The notes under the pieces are model-generated. The model was not told where the DNA came from. It did no database searches and saw nothing but the letters and a program-made list of their open reading frames with translations. The position numbers and the translations under genes are program-made. Of a stretch of DNA of 61,270 nt, positions 1 to 9,543 are shown piece by piece. This DNA comes from CAZMUQ01 sp964569845 (GTDB lineage Archaea; Thermoproteota; Bathyarchaeia; Hecatellales; Hecatellaceae), in assembly GCA_964569845.1 (NCBI GenBank), contig CAZMUQ010000004.1, positions 1 to 61,270 of the forward strand, given 5' to 3'. Position 1 is the stretch's first letter. Each line of letters begins with the position of its first letter.

Positions 1-45
1 CTAAAAGTCTTCTTTTCAATTTAACCACCATTTATCAGTATTCAA

Positions 46-345
46 CTAAAATGTTAACCCAAAAGCATCTATAAAACGTTTAACCTTCTTAAATTCCTCA
101 AGAAAATTGTAAGCTTTATCTGTAAGTTTATAGGATAAAATTTTTCCATCATTCTTTTTAACTTCAACGATAAACTCCTTCTCTTTAAGCTGGGAAATAT
201 ACTTTTGAAACCTATCATAAGATAAGTTTGCACCATAAAGTATCTTTGTTGGTTTTGCTTCTCCACCCTCCCTTCTTATAACTTCAAGCATATCAACATA
301 AATTTTAATCTTAGACCTGTAAGCTGCAGGTTTCCTAAGCACCAT
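46..345 (-). CDS. Winged-helix transcriptional regulator (HTH_45-like)
   Basis: A 99-aa protein with the layout of small archaeal winged-helix regulators: basic N-terminus, helices around residues 14-55 (MLEVIRREGG, then a recognition-helix-like YDRFQKYISQL) and a wing around residues 56-75 (EFIVEV...KILSYKLT), ending in a helix. The start ATG overlaps the stop of the upstream membrane-protein gene by one base (TAATG), so the two are probably co-translated. It probably binds DNA; its target is unknown, but a palindrome upstream of the operon (1029-1040) is a candidate. The family call is by pattern only. Confidence 0.75.
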   Translation of the reverse strand: MVLRKPAAYRSKIKIYVDMLEVIRREGGEAKPTKILYGANLSYDRFQKYISQLKEKEFIVEVKKNDGKILSYKLTDKAYNFLEEFKKVKRFIDAFGLTF

Positions 346-962
346 TATCTTTTATTCACCCGTAAAAGCATAACTAAAAGAAAAATGAAGCCTAAAAGCT
401 GAAATGTATGGGCTAAAATATAGCAAAACATGTAAATTGATGTTAAAAGGAAAAATATGTGAGCTAGGAGTATAAAAAGAAAACCAGTAAAAACAAGTAG
501 AGAATTTAGCTCCTTTCTCCATCCATAGCTAATTGAGGTTTGAATTGTAATATAGCTGAGCAAAAATATTAAAACAATCTCAACAAGCGGATTATAATTT
601 TTAAACATAAGAATAGGCAAAAAACTACTACTAGCAGTAATAAAGGAATACCTTACATAAGTGTAGGCAAGAAGAGTAAAAGCAGCAACCTCAGCAATGG
701 AGGTTATAACGTTTCCAGCCATAAAAACTATTTTTGATACCTGAGCACCTTTAAACATGGAAAGGTAAAAGTAAATATTAACTAAACCGTCAACAAGAAG
801 ACTAACACCTAATAGTGAAAAACTTAAACTAAGGTAGAGGAGAAGTTTCTCAGATGTTAACTTATAACCTTTACCCGCATAATAACCTATGGTTAATGCT
901 ATAATAGAGCTTACAAAAACCATAAAAACATCAAAACCAAGAAATAACCTTAAAGACATCAT
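345..962 (-). CDS. Polytopic membrane protein, unknown function
   Basis: A 205-aa hydrophobic protein with about six predicted membrane segments (roughly residues 8-27, 41-65, 80-105, 118-145, 152-175 and 180-200) and few charged loops. I do not recognise a family. It is the first gene of a two-gene operon with the winged-helix protein at 46-345 and is transcribed away from the secreted-protein gene at 1098. Membrane protein plus regulator pairs of this kind are common in archaea, but no substrate or signal can be read here. The start ATG at 962 is directly followed by a second ATG. Confidence 0.7.
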   Translation of the reverse strand: MMSLRLFLGFDVFMVFVSSIIALTIGYYAGKGYKLTSEKLLLYLSLSFSLLGVSLLVDGLVNIYFYLSMFKGAQVSKIVFMAGNVITSIAEVAAFTLLAYTYVRYSFITASSSFLPILMFKNYNPLVEIVLIFLLSYITIQTSISYGWRKELNSLLVFTGFLFILLAHIFFLLTSIYMFCYILAHTFQLLGFIFLLVMLLRVNKR

Positions 963-1028
963 TCTTCATTAACCTCTAAGAAACTAAAATTTAAGGTTAA
1001 CATGGTTTATGTATAACTTCTGGATGAT

Positions 1029-1040
1029 TCATCTAGATGA
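1029..1040. promoter_or_regulatory. 12-bp perfect palindrome between divergent genes (possible operator)
   Basis: TCATCTAGATGA is a perfect 12-bp palindrome midway between the divergent genes at 962(-) and 1098(+). TATA-like AT stretches lie on both sides (about 1008-1018 for the minus gene, about 1055-1062 for the plus gene). This placement fits a regulator-binding site for either promoter. That it is bound by the winged-helix protein at 46-345 is inference. Confidence 0.4.
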
Positions 1041-1097
1041 CTCATTCCTTAACCTTATATTTCCAGTTAAATTTTTAACAATTTTTTGGTGGTAAAC

Positions 1098-1592
1098 TTG
1101 AAAAAGTCTAAGCTTTTAACAACTACCATCCTTATCCTAGTTTTATGTCTAACCATAACTAATCCAACAATGCTAGCTTACGCAGAGGAGGAAAACATTC
1201 ATAAGGTTGAAAGTGTTGAAGCTTTAGCATATACAAGAATAAACAATGAAACTATAACTTTGCCAGTAAAAATAGATTTAACTTTTAAGGTTACAGACTA
1301 CTTTAAACGGTTAACAACAACAAACCTTGTTGAAGGAAGTATAAGCATAGGGGACGAATCTTATGTGGTTGATAATGGTTGGGCTATAGCTTTACATCGT
1401 ACAAATATGCCAGGCATAAAAGCTTTTGCTGAGGGATGGTGCACTGGTGAAAATGCACACTTCATAATTTTAGCTGTAGATATAGGTAAGGCTGAAGATG
1501 GAAACGGAATTTTAATGAAGTTTAAATGTGGATTTAAGCATACCGAAGGATGGTACTATATTAACGGTACACTTTTAAGGTATAAACTTTAA
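1098..1592 (+). CDS. Secreted or membrane-anchored protein, unknown function
   Basis: About 164 aa with a classical N-terminal signal: basic KKSK, a hydrophobic stretch of about 18 residues (LLTTTILILVLCLTI), then an Ala-x-Ala-like region (LAYAEE) as a likely cleavage site. The mature part is beta-rich and I do not recognise it. I chose the TTG at 1098 because GGTGG lies 5 nt upstream; in-frame TTG and GTG codons at 1086 and 1089 would overlap that ribosome-binding site. It stands alone, divergent from the membrane protein/regulator operon. Confidence 0.65.
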   Translation: MKKSKLLTTTILILVLCLTITNPTMLAYAEEENIHKVESVEALAYTRINNETITLPVKIDLTFKVTDYFKRLTTTNLVEGSISIGDESYVVDNGWAIALHRTNMPGIKAFAEGWCTGENAHFIILAVDIGKAEDGNGILMKFKCGFKHTEGWYYINGTLLRYKL

Positions 1593-1657
1593 TCAGAAAA
1601 AATTTAAACCCTAAAATTTTTTTATGTTAAGCATCAAATTTTAATGGTTAAAGATTT

Positions 1658-2224
1658 ATGGTTATGGTTAATGAAACTTTAAATTTGAGGATCATCAGCC
1701 TGAGGAATGTTAATATTACGGATGTTGAGGTTTTTTTAGAGAAAATTAGGGAAAAATTCCCCAATATTAGTTTTCAAATTTTTGATGCTGACAAGATTGT
1801 TAGTAAAAGACATCTTGAGATTGCATTTTTAAATGCTGTTAAAGCTTTTAAATTAGGTAAAAATATATCAAAAAATTTTCCTGTTGAAGTTATGCTGTAC
1901 GTTTCAGGACAAAGACAAATTAGGAAAGCTTTTGAGCTTGTAGGTTTAACAGTTGAGACAAAAAACATTGTTTTAACAATTTTTAATGAAAAAAATGGGG
2001 AAAAGGTTGAAGAAATTTTAGGTTTTGTTATATCTTTAGTTGGAGGAGAAGTTGACGACAATGTTATAAATATCTACTCTGAAGAAAAAGCCAAGAAAAT
2101 TATGAAAACATTTAGAATTTCAAATGTTGAAATTAAAACTTTAAAAATGGGAAAAATAACTTTGAACGAAGTTCTAGAAAAGCTTGTTTTGGAAAGAGTT
2201 GCACTATTGGCAGCTCAGGAGTAA
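1658..2224 (+). CDS. cgi121: KEOPS complex subunit Cgi121
   Basis: A 188-aa protein matching the Cgi121/TPRKB fold. The family signature is visible mid-protein: an AFLNAVKAFKLGKNISKNF-like helix followed by VEVMLYVSGQRQIRKAF, equivalent to the conserved ASGxRQIxxA motif. Cgi121 is the tRNA-binding accessory subunit of KEOPS, which makes N6-threonylcarbamoyladenosine at A37 of ANN-decoding tRNAs in the cytoplasm. The C-terminal part (about 135-188) fits a variable extension. No other KEOPS gene lies nearby. It converges on apgM with an 11-bp gap. Confidence 0.85.
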   Translation: MVMVNETLNLRIISLRNVNITDVEVFLEKIREKFPNISFQIFDADKIVSKRHLEIAFLNAVKAFKLGKNISKNFPVEVMLYVSGQRQIRKAFELVGLTVETKNIVLTIFNEKNGEKVEEILGFVISLVGGEVDDNVINIYSEEKAKKIMKTFRISNVEIKTLKMGKITLNEVLEKLVLERVALLAAQE

Positions 2225-2234
2225 AAGACTGCAG

Positions 2235-3512
2235 TTACCTTCTCATTAAATCAACAAGTTTAGGCATAAGCTCAGGCCCGTTTAACAAACCTAGACTTCC
2301 TTTTTCACATGCTTTTTCACTAAAGCTTAAAACTTCATCAGGTTTAATATCTCCACCAGCAATTAATAGAGGAACAGGGTCATCAGTATGAGCTTTAAAT
2401 GTGCATGGTGTTGAATGATCTGCTGTTACAACAACAATAGTTTTTTTAAGGTTTAGATTTGGAAGAATTTCTCCAAAGAAGTATTTATCTATGAGAGTTA
2501 TAATTTCCATCTTCTCCTCACATTTACCTTTATGCCCAGGTTCATCAGGCCCCTTAATATGAATGTACACTCCATCAAGATTTTCTATGGATTCTAAAAC
2601 TTTCTTAGCTCTTAACTTGTAATCCTCCTTAAGATTTCCAGTTGAAGGTGGAAGAGGAATCTCAACCATTCCACAAAGAAGAGCTATTCCTTTTTCAACA
2701 GGCATTTCAGCCATAAACCCGAAGGTTATATTGTAAAGCTTTTTAAAACTTGGAAACTTTGGTACCGTACTTCCAGCATCCCTTGAAAGTATAATGTTTG
2801 CTGGAAGCTTACCCTCAGCAATTCTTTTAGCATTAACTTCATGCCTACTTAAAACGTCAAAACTTTTCTCGGTAAACTCATTTACAAGCTTTGCTGCCAA
2901 GTCAGCTTCAACACTATCATCTAACGGCTTACATTTTTCAACTTTTAAGATGCCCTCAGCTTTTGCAACAGATATATCTCCAACTCTTACATAAGCAGGA
3001 TCAATGTTTGAAATTTTCCCAGATAATTTACCATCCAACCTTTTTATGATAAGAACAGCCCTATAACCAATAGTATTTTTAAAGATGAATTCAGCTGGCG
3101 TAGATACCAGCTTAACTTCCCTATTTACAGATTCTGCAAGTTTTAAAGCTTCATCAAATGTTAGATCTCCACCACTTCTCCTATCAATAATTCTCCAATT
3201 GTTATCCACACTTGCAAAATTGCATCTAAGTGCTAACATACCATCCTCGATTTTTAAGCCTACACCATAAGCCTCTAAAACTCCCCGTGATGAAGAATAT
3301 TGTAAAGGATCGTAACCTAAGATACTTATAACTGCTGTATCAGATTCAGGTGCGAAACCTTTTCTTATAGGAAACATAAGCCCTGTTTTACCATTTTTAG
3401 CCAAAAAATCCATGTTTAAAGTTTCAGCAGCTTCAAGTGGTGTTTTTCCATTAAGACTAGGTGAGGGTCTATCTCCAAGACCATCTAAAACAACATATAG
3501 AAGCTTCTTCAA
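2235..3512 (-). CDS. apgM: 2,3-bisphosphoglycerate-independent phosphoglycerate mutase, archaeal type
   Basis: A 425-aa alkaline-phosphatase-superfamily mutase interconverting 3- and 2-phosphoglycerate in glycolysis/gluconeogenesis. It has the metal motif LDGLGDRP at the N-terminus, the nucleophile serine in GFAPESDTAV (Ser57) and the C-terminal metal site TADHSTPC...AHTDDPVP. Length matches archaeal ApgM. The start is a TTG at 3512; no earlier in-frame start has a better ribosome-binding site. It is a single gene, converging with cgi121. Confidence 0.93.
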   Translation of the reverse strand: MKKLLYVVLDGLGDRPSPSLNGKTPLEAAETLNMDFLAKNGKTGLMFPIRKGFAPESDTAVISILGYDPLQYSSSRGVLEAYGVGLKIEDGMLALRCNFASVDNNWRIIDRRSGGDLTFDEALKLAESVNREVKLVSTPAEFIFKNTIGYRAVLIIKRLDGKLSGKISNIDPAYVRVGDISVAKAEGILKVEKCKPLDDSVEADLAAKLVNEFTEKSFDVLSRHEVNAKRIAEGKLPANIILSRDAGSTVPKFPSFKKLYNITFGFMAEMPVEKGIALLCGMVEIPLPPSTGNLKEDYKLRAKKVLESIENLDGVYIHIKGPDEPGHKGKCEEKMEIITLIDKYFFGEILPNLNLKKTIVVVTADHSTPCTFKAHTDDPVPLLIAGGDIKPDEVLSFSEKACEKGSLGLLNGPELMPKLVDLMRR

Positions 3513-3640
3513 AACTCATCAAACCCTAAAAAAGTTTAGACTCTAATGTAATTTATCTTTAATCTTTAATGAAAAGGCTTTTATCAGTAAAATATCATCT
3601 AGTTTTGTAAATATTTTAGCTAAATTCGTGGTGGGATATT

Positions 3641-4765
3641 TTGAGTAGCATGGTGGAGGATCCCATACAAAAATTAAATCTTTTTGGATGTATGCAATGC
3701 GCAATTTGTAGTGGCTCATGCCCTATATCCTTAAAGTTTGATGGATTTAACATTAGAAGAATAATACGTAAAGCAGTATTTAGCAGAGAACTACCAAAAC
3801 TTAGTGAAAATGAAGTTTGGGGTTGCACAACATGTGGAACATGCATGATTAGATGTCCAAGAGACCTTAAACCTTTTGAAACTGTTTTAGAGATTCGCAG
3901 TAAACTTATTGAGGAAGGGGGGATTCCTCCAACAATTAGAGATGCTTTAGAATCAGTTTATAAGCACGGTAATCCTTGGGGTAGAATTAGAGATAAAAGG
4001 TCCGAATGGGCTGAAGATTTAAATATTGAAAAACCTAAGGAAGGCGAAACAGTACCATTACTATACTTTGTTTGTTGCTCAGTAGCGTACGATCCTCGAG
4101 CTCAAAGCATCGGCAGAGCTTTAGTTAATATCTTCCGGAAAACCGGTTTAAACTTTAAAACTTTCGGGAATGAGGAGAATTGCTGTGGGAATGAAGTTTA
4201 CCATATGGGTGAAAAAGGTCTTTTTGAAATTCTTGTTGAAGACAACTTAAACCTTTTTAACCAATATAACATTGAACTTATGGTTACATCTTCACCCCAC
4301 TGTTATAATGCCTTTAAAAACCTTTATACTGGAATAAATTTTGAGGTTAAACACTACACCCAACTTCTCTCAGATCTTATAGACAAAGGTAAACTAAAGT
4401 TTTCAAAAAGTATTGAAAAAGTTGTAACCTACCATGACCCATGTTTTCTTGGTAAGAGGAACAATATCTATGATGAACCTAGAAAAATTATTGAAAGTGT
4501 TCCGGGAGTTAAGTTTGTTGAACTTATCTTAACAAGGTCTCAAAGTCTTTGTTGTGAGGGTGGTGGAGGAAGAATGTGGTTTGACCTTCCAAATGGACGT
4601 TTAGCTGAACGTAGAATTGAGGAGGCTTCTGAGGTTGGTGCTGAAATAATTTTAACTTCATGTCCATTTTGCTTGATAAACTTAGAGGATGCTGTTAAAA
4701 CTACTGGTAAAGAGGATGTTATACGTGTTATGGATATCGCTGAATTTGTTTCTGAAGCATTATAA
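3641..4765 (+). CDS. HdrD/GlpC-like (Fe-S) protein with two CCG domains
   Basis: A 374-aa iron-sulfur oxidoreductase subunit. The N-terminus carries two 4Fe-4S motifs (CMQCAICSGSCP near residue 16 and CTTCGTCMIRCP near residue 64), followed by two cysteine-rich CCG domains (CCGNEV near 180; CCEGGGGR near 305, and a final CPFC). This is the HdrC+HdrB fusion layout of HdrD, GlpC and LdhE-type proteins. It sits 86 bp upstream of etfBA, so a role in moving electrons between ETF and quinone or a heterodisulfide-like acceptor is likely (inference). TTG start at 3641 behind GGTGGGA. Confidence 0.85.
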   Translation: MSSMVEDPIQKLNLFGCMQCAICSGSCPISLKFDGFNIRRIIRKAVFSRELPKLSENEVWGCTTCGTCMIRCPRDLKPFETVLEIRSKLIEEGGIPPTIRDALESVYKHGNPWGRIRDKRSEWAEDLNIEKPKEGETVPLLYFVCCSVAYDPRAQSIGRALVNIFRKTGLNFKTFGNEENCCGNEVYHMGEKGLFEILVEDNLNLFNQYNIELMVTSSPHCYNAFKNLYTGINFEVKHYTQLLSDLIDKGKLKFSKSIEKVVTYHDPCFLGKRNNIYDEPRKIIESVPGVKFVELILTRSQSLCCEGGGGRMWFDLPNGRLAERRIEEASEVGAEIILTSCPFCLINLEDAVKTTGKEDVIRVMDIAEFVSEAL

Positions 4766-4851
4766 ATGGAAATTTTAAAATATGGATAGAAACATAAATT
4801 TCATACTGAAATCAACTTAAAACTATTTGGTAGTTAGGGAGGTTAAAAATT

Positions 4852-5649
4852 ATGGATATAATTGTATGCGTTAAGCATGTACCAGATACTGCTGAAGCAG
4901 AACTTACTATTGATGAAACAGGCAAAGATATCAGAAAAACAGGCCTTGTTTTTGATATAAATGAGTGGGATAATTATGCTGTTGAGGAAGCTCTTCTTTT
5001 AAAGGAGAAGTATGGTGGGAAGATAACAGCAATAACTATTGGACCTAAGGAAGCTGAAGAAACTTTAAGGAAATGTATTGCGAAAGGTGTTGATGAAGCT
5101 ATAAGGTTAACAGATGACTTGTTTAAAGGTTCAGATGGATACACAACTGCAAGAATTCTTTGTAGTGCTATCAAAAGCTTAGATTTAAAATACGATTTAA
5201 TACTAACTGGTGCTCAAGCTGGAGATGATGGTTATGCTCAAGTTGGAGTAACACTTGCAGAGCTTCTTGGAGTTCAACACGTATCACTTGTAAAGAAGAT
5301 AGCTGAAGTTAAGGATGATGCTTTAAAAGTTCATAGAGAACTTGAAGGAGGCTTAGAAGAGGTTGTTGAAGTTAAAAAACCTGTAGTTTTAACTATTCAA
5401 ACAGGTATTAATGAGCCTAGATATGTTTCTATTGCAGGGGTTAGGAAAGCTGCAAAAAAGGAGATTAAAGTTTTAGGAGCTGCAGATATAGGTTTAAAGG
5501 CTGAAGATGTTGGAGAAGCTGGTTCTCCAACCGTATTAGAGAAGTTGTTTATTCCACCTGTAACTAAGCAAGCTGAAATTTTAACTGGTGATGTTAGCGA
5601 GGTTTCAAAAAAGCTTGTATCAATATTAAAAGAGAAGGGGTTGATATAG
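4852..5649 (+). CDS. etfB: Electron transfer flavoprotein beta subunit
   Basis: A 265-aa EtfB/FixA-type subunit: DIIVCVKHVPDT N-terminus, the DINEWDNYAVEEAL segment and the AMP/FAD-binding region LTGAQAGDDGYAQVG. It forms a heterodimer with EtfA and accepts electrons from acyl-CoA dehydrogenases. A GGGAGG ribosome-binding site lies just upstream. The next gene etfA begins 2 bp after the stop. Whether it is a bifurcating ETF cannot be decided by eye. Confidence 0.93.
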   Translation: MDIIVCVKHVPDTAEAELTIDETGKDIRKTGLVFDINEWDNYAVEEALLLKEKYGGKITAITIGPKEAEETLRKCIAKGVDEAIRLTDDLFKGSDGYTTARILCSAIKSLDLKYDLILTGAQAGDDGYAQVGVTLAELLGVQHVSLVKKIAEVKDDALKVHRELEGGLEEVVEVKKPVVLTIQTGINEPRYVSIAGVRKAAKKEIKVLGAADIGLKAEDVGEAGSPTVLEKLFIPPVTKQAEILTGDVSEVSKKLVSILKEKGLI

Positions 5650-5650
5650 G

Positions 5651-6637
5651 ATGAAGGAAATTCTTGTTTTAGTTGAGCATAGAAGAGGAGAAATTAGAGA
5701 TGTAACATTTGAAATGCTTTCTGAAGCTGTAAGGTTTGCTAAGAAAATTGGTGGAAATGTTTCAGCATTAATTCTTGGTTACGGTGTACAGGAATATGCT
5801 AAAATAATTTCGGATTATGCTAACCAAGTTTTAGTTGTTGAAGATGAAAAATTAAAAGAGTTTAATTCTGAAGCATATCAAAAGGTTCTTGTAAAGGTTA
5901 TTGGGGAGCGTAAACCATTCTTAACTCTTATAGGGCATACAGCTATGGGTATGGATTTAGCTCCAGCTCTTTCAGCAACCTTAAACATACCTTTAACAAC
6001 AGATTGTATATGCATTGATGTTGAAGATGGAAAGTTTGTTGCTATAAGACAGTATTATGGTGGAAAAGTTAATGGTAAAGTTGTATTTAAAGAATCTGAA
6101 AGTTTCATGGTTACTGTACGTGCAGGAGCATTTTCACCTGAAAAACCTGAACCACCTCTTGGTGGAGGAATAATATCTATACCTTCACCTTTAACAGATG
6201 AGGATGTCAAATATAAGAAGTTTATTGAGTATGTAGAGGCTGAAAAAGGTGAAGTTGATATTTCTTCAGCAGATATAATAGTTGACATTGGACGTGGAAT
6301 TAAGGATGCAAAAAACATCCCGATAGTTGAAGAATTTGCTAAAGCTATTGGTGGTGTTCTTGCATGCTCAAGACCAGTAGTTGATAAAGGTTGGCTTCCA
6401 AAGGATAGACAAATCGGCATATCTGGTAAAACAGTTAAACCTAAGCTTCACATAGCTTTAGGTGTTAGTGGAGCATTCCAGCATGTAGCCGGAATGAAGG
6501 GGGGCTTAATAATAGCTGTAAATAAGGATCCTAAAGCACCAATATTTAATGTAGCAGATTATGGCATAGTTGAAGATATGTTTAAGGTTATACCTATACT
6601 TAAAGATTTGATTTCAGAATTAAAGGGTAAAAAATAG
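5651..6637 (+). CDS. etfA: Electron transfer flavoprotein alpha subunit
   Basis: A 328-aa EtfA/FixB-type subunit. The C-terminal FAD domain is clear: SRPVVDKGWLP, then GISGKTVKPKLHIALGVSGA and an AVNKDPKAPIF segment, all hallmarks of the family. No ferredoxin domain is fused. It is translated from a start 2 bp after etfB and forms an operon with the HdrD-like gene. Two acyl-CoA dehydrogenase genes at 47-49.5 kb are plausible electron donors (inference). Confidence 0.93.
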   Translation: MKEILVLVEHRRGEIRDVTFEMLSEAVRFAKKIGGNVSALILGYGVQEYAKIISDYANQVLVVEDEKLKEFNSEAYQKVLVKVIGERKPFLTLIGHTAMGMDLAPALSATLNIPLTTDCICIDVEDGKFVAIRQYYGGKVNGKVVFKESESFMVTVRAGAFSPEKPEPPLGGGIISIPSPLTDEDVKYKKFIEYVEAEKGEVDISSADIIVDIGRGIKDAKNIPIVEEFAKAIGGVLACSRPVVDKGWLPKDRQIGISGKTVKPKLHIALGVSGAFQHVAGMKGGLIIAVNKDPKAPIFNVADYGIVEDMFKVIPILKDLISELKGKK

Positions 6638-6684
6638 CTAACTTACCTACCAACATTATTCGACTAAAAAATTAAATTTTTTAA

Positions 6685-9543
6685 TCAACTCCAAAACATC
6701 CTTGTTCTAATGTAATCTCTTTCAGCTTTCAATATTTCCATGTAAAATTTTTCCTCAGTTTTATACCCACCAGACAGTATTTTTGCAGCCTTAGTTGGTC
6801 CTACACCCTTTGCAGCTAAAGCTATTGCTGCCTTTTTACCATAGGTTTGAATTAAACTAGAAGCTTTCCATAATTCTAACCATTTTTTCTCTTCTTCTTT
6901 TGTGAGCTTTAACTTTTTAAGTTTCTTTTTCACTATTTTTCCAGCATCTTTATCTTCTTCACTAACCATTGCAATAAGTGTTGAACCGCAAAAAGGACAT
7001 TTAATCTTTTCAGGTAAATTTTCAATTCTTCTTAAAGTTTCCCAATCACCTTTAAATAAGCATATAAGCCTAACAGTTTTATTATTTAATCTTCTTTTTA
7101 ACAGCTCTAAAACTTCTTCACCCTCTTTAACAGGTCTTAAAAGGTCATGGGGAGCTATTTTATCAAGCATTGGTAAAGCTAAGGTTGATGGTTTTTCAAG
7201 GTTAGAGACAACCTCAACATTTAGGCTTCCAATATTAACACTTTCTACAACCTTTTTAGCTTCTTCAACAGCTAAATCTTCAACAAAAATTTCACGAAAA
7301 GTTTCTTTGTAAACTGGAGTATCTTTAAAACTCCTTAGTAAAGTTTTTACATAAGAAAGCTTATAGTCAGCATCTTTAGAAACAATTCCAAATCTTTTAG
7401 CATTATTCCAAAATCTCCAAAGAAAAAGGTTTGTTTGGCTTAAGCATACCTCCAAAATTTTTTCTAAATCTTCAGGTTTTAGGGAGGTTAATTCCTTCTT
7501 AATAAAGTATGGGTCAAGCTTGTAGGGAGTGATTAAGGCTATGTGATATGGACTTGATTGAAAAGCAACCTCTAAACCTATTTTTGAAGTTAAAAGTGAA
7601 GCCAAGATTATGCTTAAAGTTCTATTTACCTTATCACCAAAACATGCATGAATTATAATGTAGTTTTCAAAAGGTTCAATAACAATAAGCTTATCAGAAG
7701 GTATGGGAAAACCTTCCTTAACATTTCTTCTAATCTCATCAACAACTTTAACTTTAGCATCAAAGGTTAAAGGATAATCATCCAAAATCTTAAAAGAAGA
7801 ATTACTAACAACCCTAACTTCCTCAGCAAGTTTTCTCCTAAGAAAGCCAACTTCTAATGCTACATCAAACTCTACAGGAATAGTTTCCCCTTCCCAAGAG
7901 GGTATAGCTGCAGGGTTAGGTTCAGCTTCCTCAACTTCAACAATATTTTTCTCCTCATCAACTCTAAGAATCCTCCAAACAAGACCGTGAAGAATAAAAA
8001 GATTACCAGGTCTACCGTGACGTGCAACAAACTCTTGATCTAAACTTCCAACCCTTTTCCTACTTAAAAAATCTACAACCAGGTAATGCTTAACTTCAGG
8101 AATCATAGACAAATTTTCAAAATAATATTTGTAAGCTTGAGCAGAAGCAATTTTTAATTTTCCATTGTAAGTTTTAATTAAACCCTCAAGCTTAAGCTGC
8201 TCAATAACATCCAGAAAAACTTTAAAATCTAGGTTAATGTAAGGATAAGCATTTACAATAATCTTATAAGCCTCATTAACTGAGATTCCGCCAGCATTAT
8301 CTAGGACTAGCCCTATAAGTTGATGAGCTAAAACATCTAAAGCTTCAAAATGAATTAAAGATTTTTCAAAAATGCCTTTTACAGCCCTTTTACATAAAAC
8401 TGCAGCTTCTAAAATATCATCAAGCCAAGAAGCTATAATGCAGCCTTTAGGTTTACCGCCGACTACATGGCTGCTACGCCCAACCCTTTGAAGAAGCTTT
8501 AAAGCTTGTTTTGGTGATTGATACTGAATAACATAATCAATAAAACCTATATCTACACCAAGCTCAAGAGAAGAGGTACATACAACAGCTTTTAACTCCC
8601 CACTTTTAAGCTTCTGCTCAACATCAACTCTAACATCCCTTGAAATCGATCCATGATGGGTTGCAAAGTTAAGATTTGGATTCAGCATACGAATTTTTAG
8701 GCTTAAAGATTCAGCATGCTCTCTGGTATTTGTAAAAATTAACGTTGACCTATAACTTTCTAAAAGTTTAAGTATTCTTCTAACTCTTGCTAAAGTTTCA
8801 GCTGGAACCATTAAGCTTAAAGAATCATCATAATCTTTTTTTGTTGGTTGAGGACTTTCAACAGTAAATTCAACATCTTTAAAACTTTCAACCTTAACAA
8901 CTCTAAATTTTCTACCTTTTCCAGCAAGAAAACTTCCAGCAACATTTTCATCTCCAATTGTTGCTGAAAGACCTATTCTTTGAAAATCAAAATTACAGAT
9001 TTTTCTAAGCCTTTCAAGTCCAAGTGAAAGTTGAACACCCCTCTTATCAGAAAGAAGTTCATGGATTTCATCAATAATAACCCATCGTACACCTTTTAAA
9101 TTATTCCTCATCTTTTTCCCAGCAAGAATAGCTTGTAAGGTCTCGGGTGTTGTTATAAGCATTTGAGGCGGAGTTTCAGCTTGAATTTTTCTAAGCTGAT
9201 TTGGAGTATCCCCATGCCTAACATTAACACTTATTCCGAGCCTACCACCAACCTCAACTAGCCTTCTAAAGATATCTCTATTTAAAGCTCTAAGCGGAGT
9301 AATGTAAAGAATATTTACACCCTGAAGGGTTAAACCCTTCATTTTACACTTTAAAAACATATCGAAAACTGGGAGAATAGCAGCTTCAGTTTTACCCTCC
9401 CCTGTGGGAGCAACTATAAGTGTATTTTCACCTGAAAGGATTACAGGTATAGCTAAACTTTGAATTTCAGTTAATGTTTTAATGCCAATCCTATTTGCTT
9501 CCTCAACAATTTTTGAAGATAACAGCTCTAAAACATTAACCAA
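6685..9543 (-). CDS. lhr: Lhr-family ATP-dependent DNA helicase (SF2)
   Basis: A 952-aa superfamily 2 helicase. Walker A is APTGEGKTEAA near residue 45, the DExH box is DEIHEL near 160, followed by SAT, and the second RecA domain ends in QRVGRSSH. The long C-terminal winged-helix/Lhr core contains the EPFENYIIIHACFGDKVN segment typical of Lhr. A C-terminal CPFCGS pair suggests a small zinc site near residue 850. Archaeal Lhr proteins act in DNA repair and at stalled forks. The gene overlaps the 82-aa upstream ORF by 8 bp. Confidence 0.9.
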   Translation of the reverse strand: MVNVLELLSSKIVEEANRIGIKTLTEIQSLAIPVILSGENTLIVAPTGEGKTEAAILPVFDMFLKCKMKGLTLQGVNILYITPLRALNRDIFRRLVEVGGRLGISVNVRHGDTPNQLRKIQAETPPQMLITTPETLQAILAGKKMRNNLKGVRWVIIDEIHELLSDKRGVQLSLGLERLRKICNFDFQRIGLSATIGDENVAGSFLAGKGRKFRVVKVESFKDVEFTVESPQPTKKDYDDSLSLMVPAETLARVRRILKLLESYRSTLIFTNTREHAESLSLKIRMLNPNLNFATHHGSISRDVRVDVEQKLKSGELKAVVCTSSLELGVDIGFIDYVIQYQSPKQALKLLQRVGRSSHVVGGKPKGCIIASWLDDILEAAVLCKRAVKGIFEKSLIHFEALDVLAHQLIGLVLDNAGGISVNEAYKIIVNAYPYINLDFKVFLDVIEQLKLEGLIKTYNGKLKIASAQAYKYYFENLSMIPEVKHYLVVDFLSRKRVGSLDQEFVARHGRPGNLFILHGLVWRILRVDEEKNIVEVEEAEPNPAAIPSWEGETIPVEFDVALEVGFLRRKLAEEVRVVSNSSFKILDDYPLTFDAKVKVVDEIRRNVKEGFPIPSDKLIVIEPFENYIIIHACFGDKVNRTLSIILASLLTSKIGLEVAFQSSPYHIALITPYKLDPYFIKKELTSLKPEDLEKILEVCLSQTNLFLWRFWNNAKRFGIVSKDADYKLSYVKTLLRSFKDTPVYKETFREIFVEDLAVEEAKKVVESVNIGSLNVEVVSNLEKPSTLALPMLDKIAPHDLLRPVKEGEEVLELLKRRLNNKTVRLICLFKGDWETLRRIENLPEKIKCPFCGSTLIAMVSEEDKDAGKIVKKKLKKLKLTKEEEKKWLELWKASSLIQTYGKKAAIALAAKGVGPTKAAKILSGGYKTEEKFYMEILKAERDYIRTRMFWS

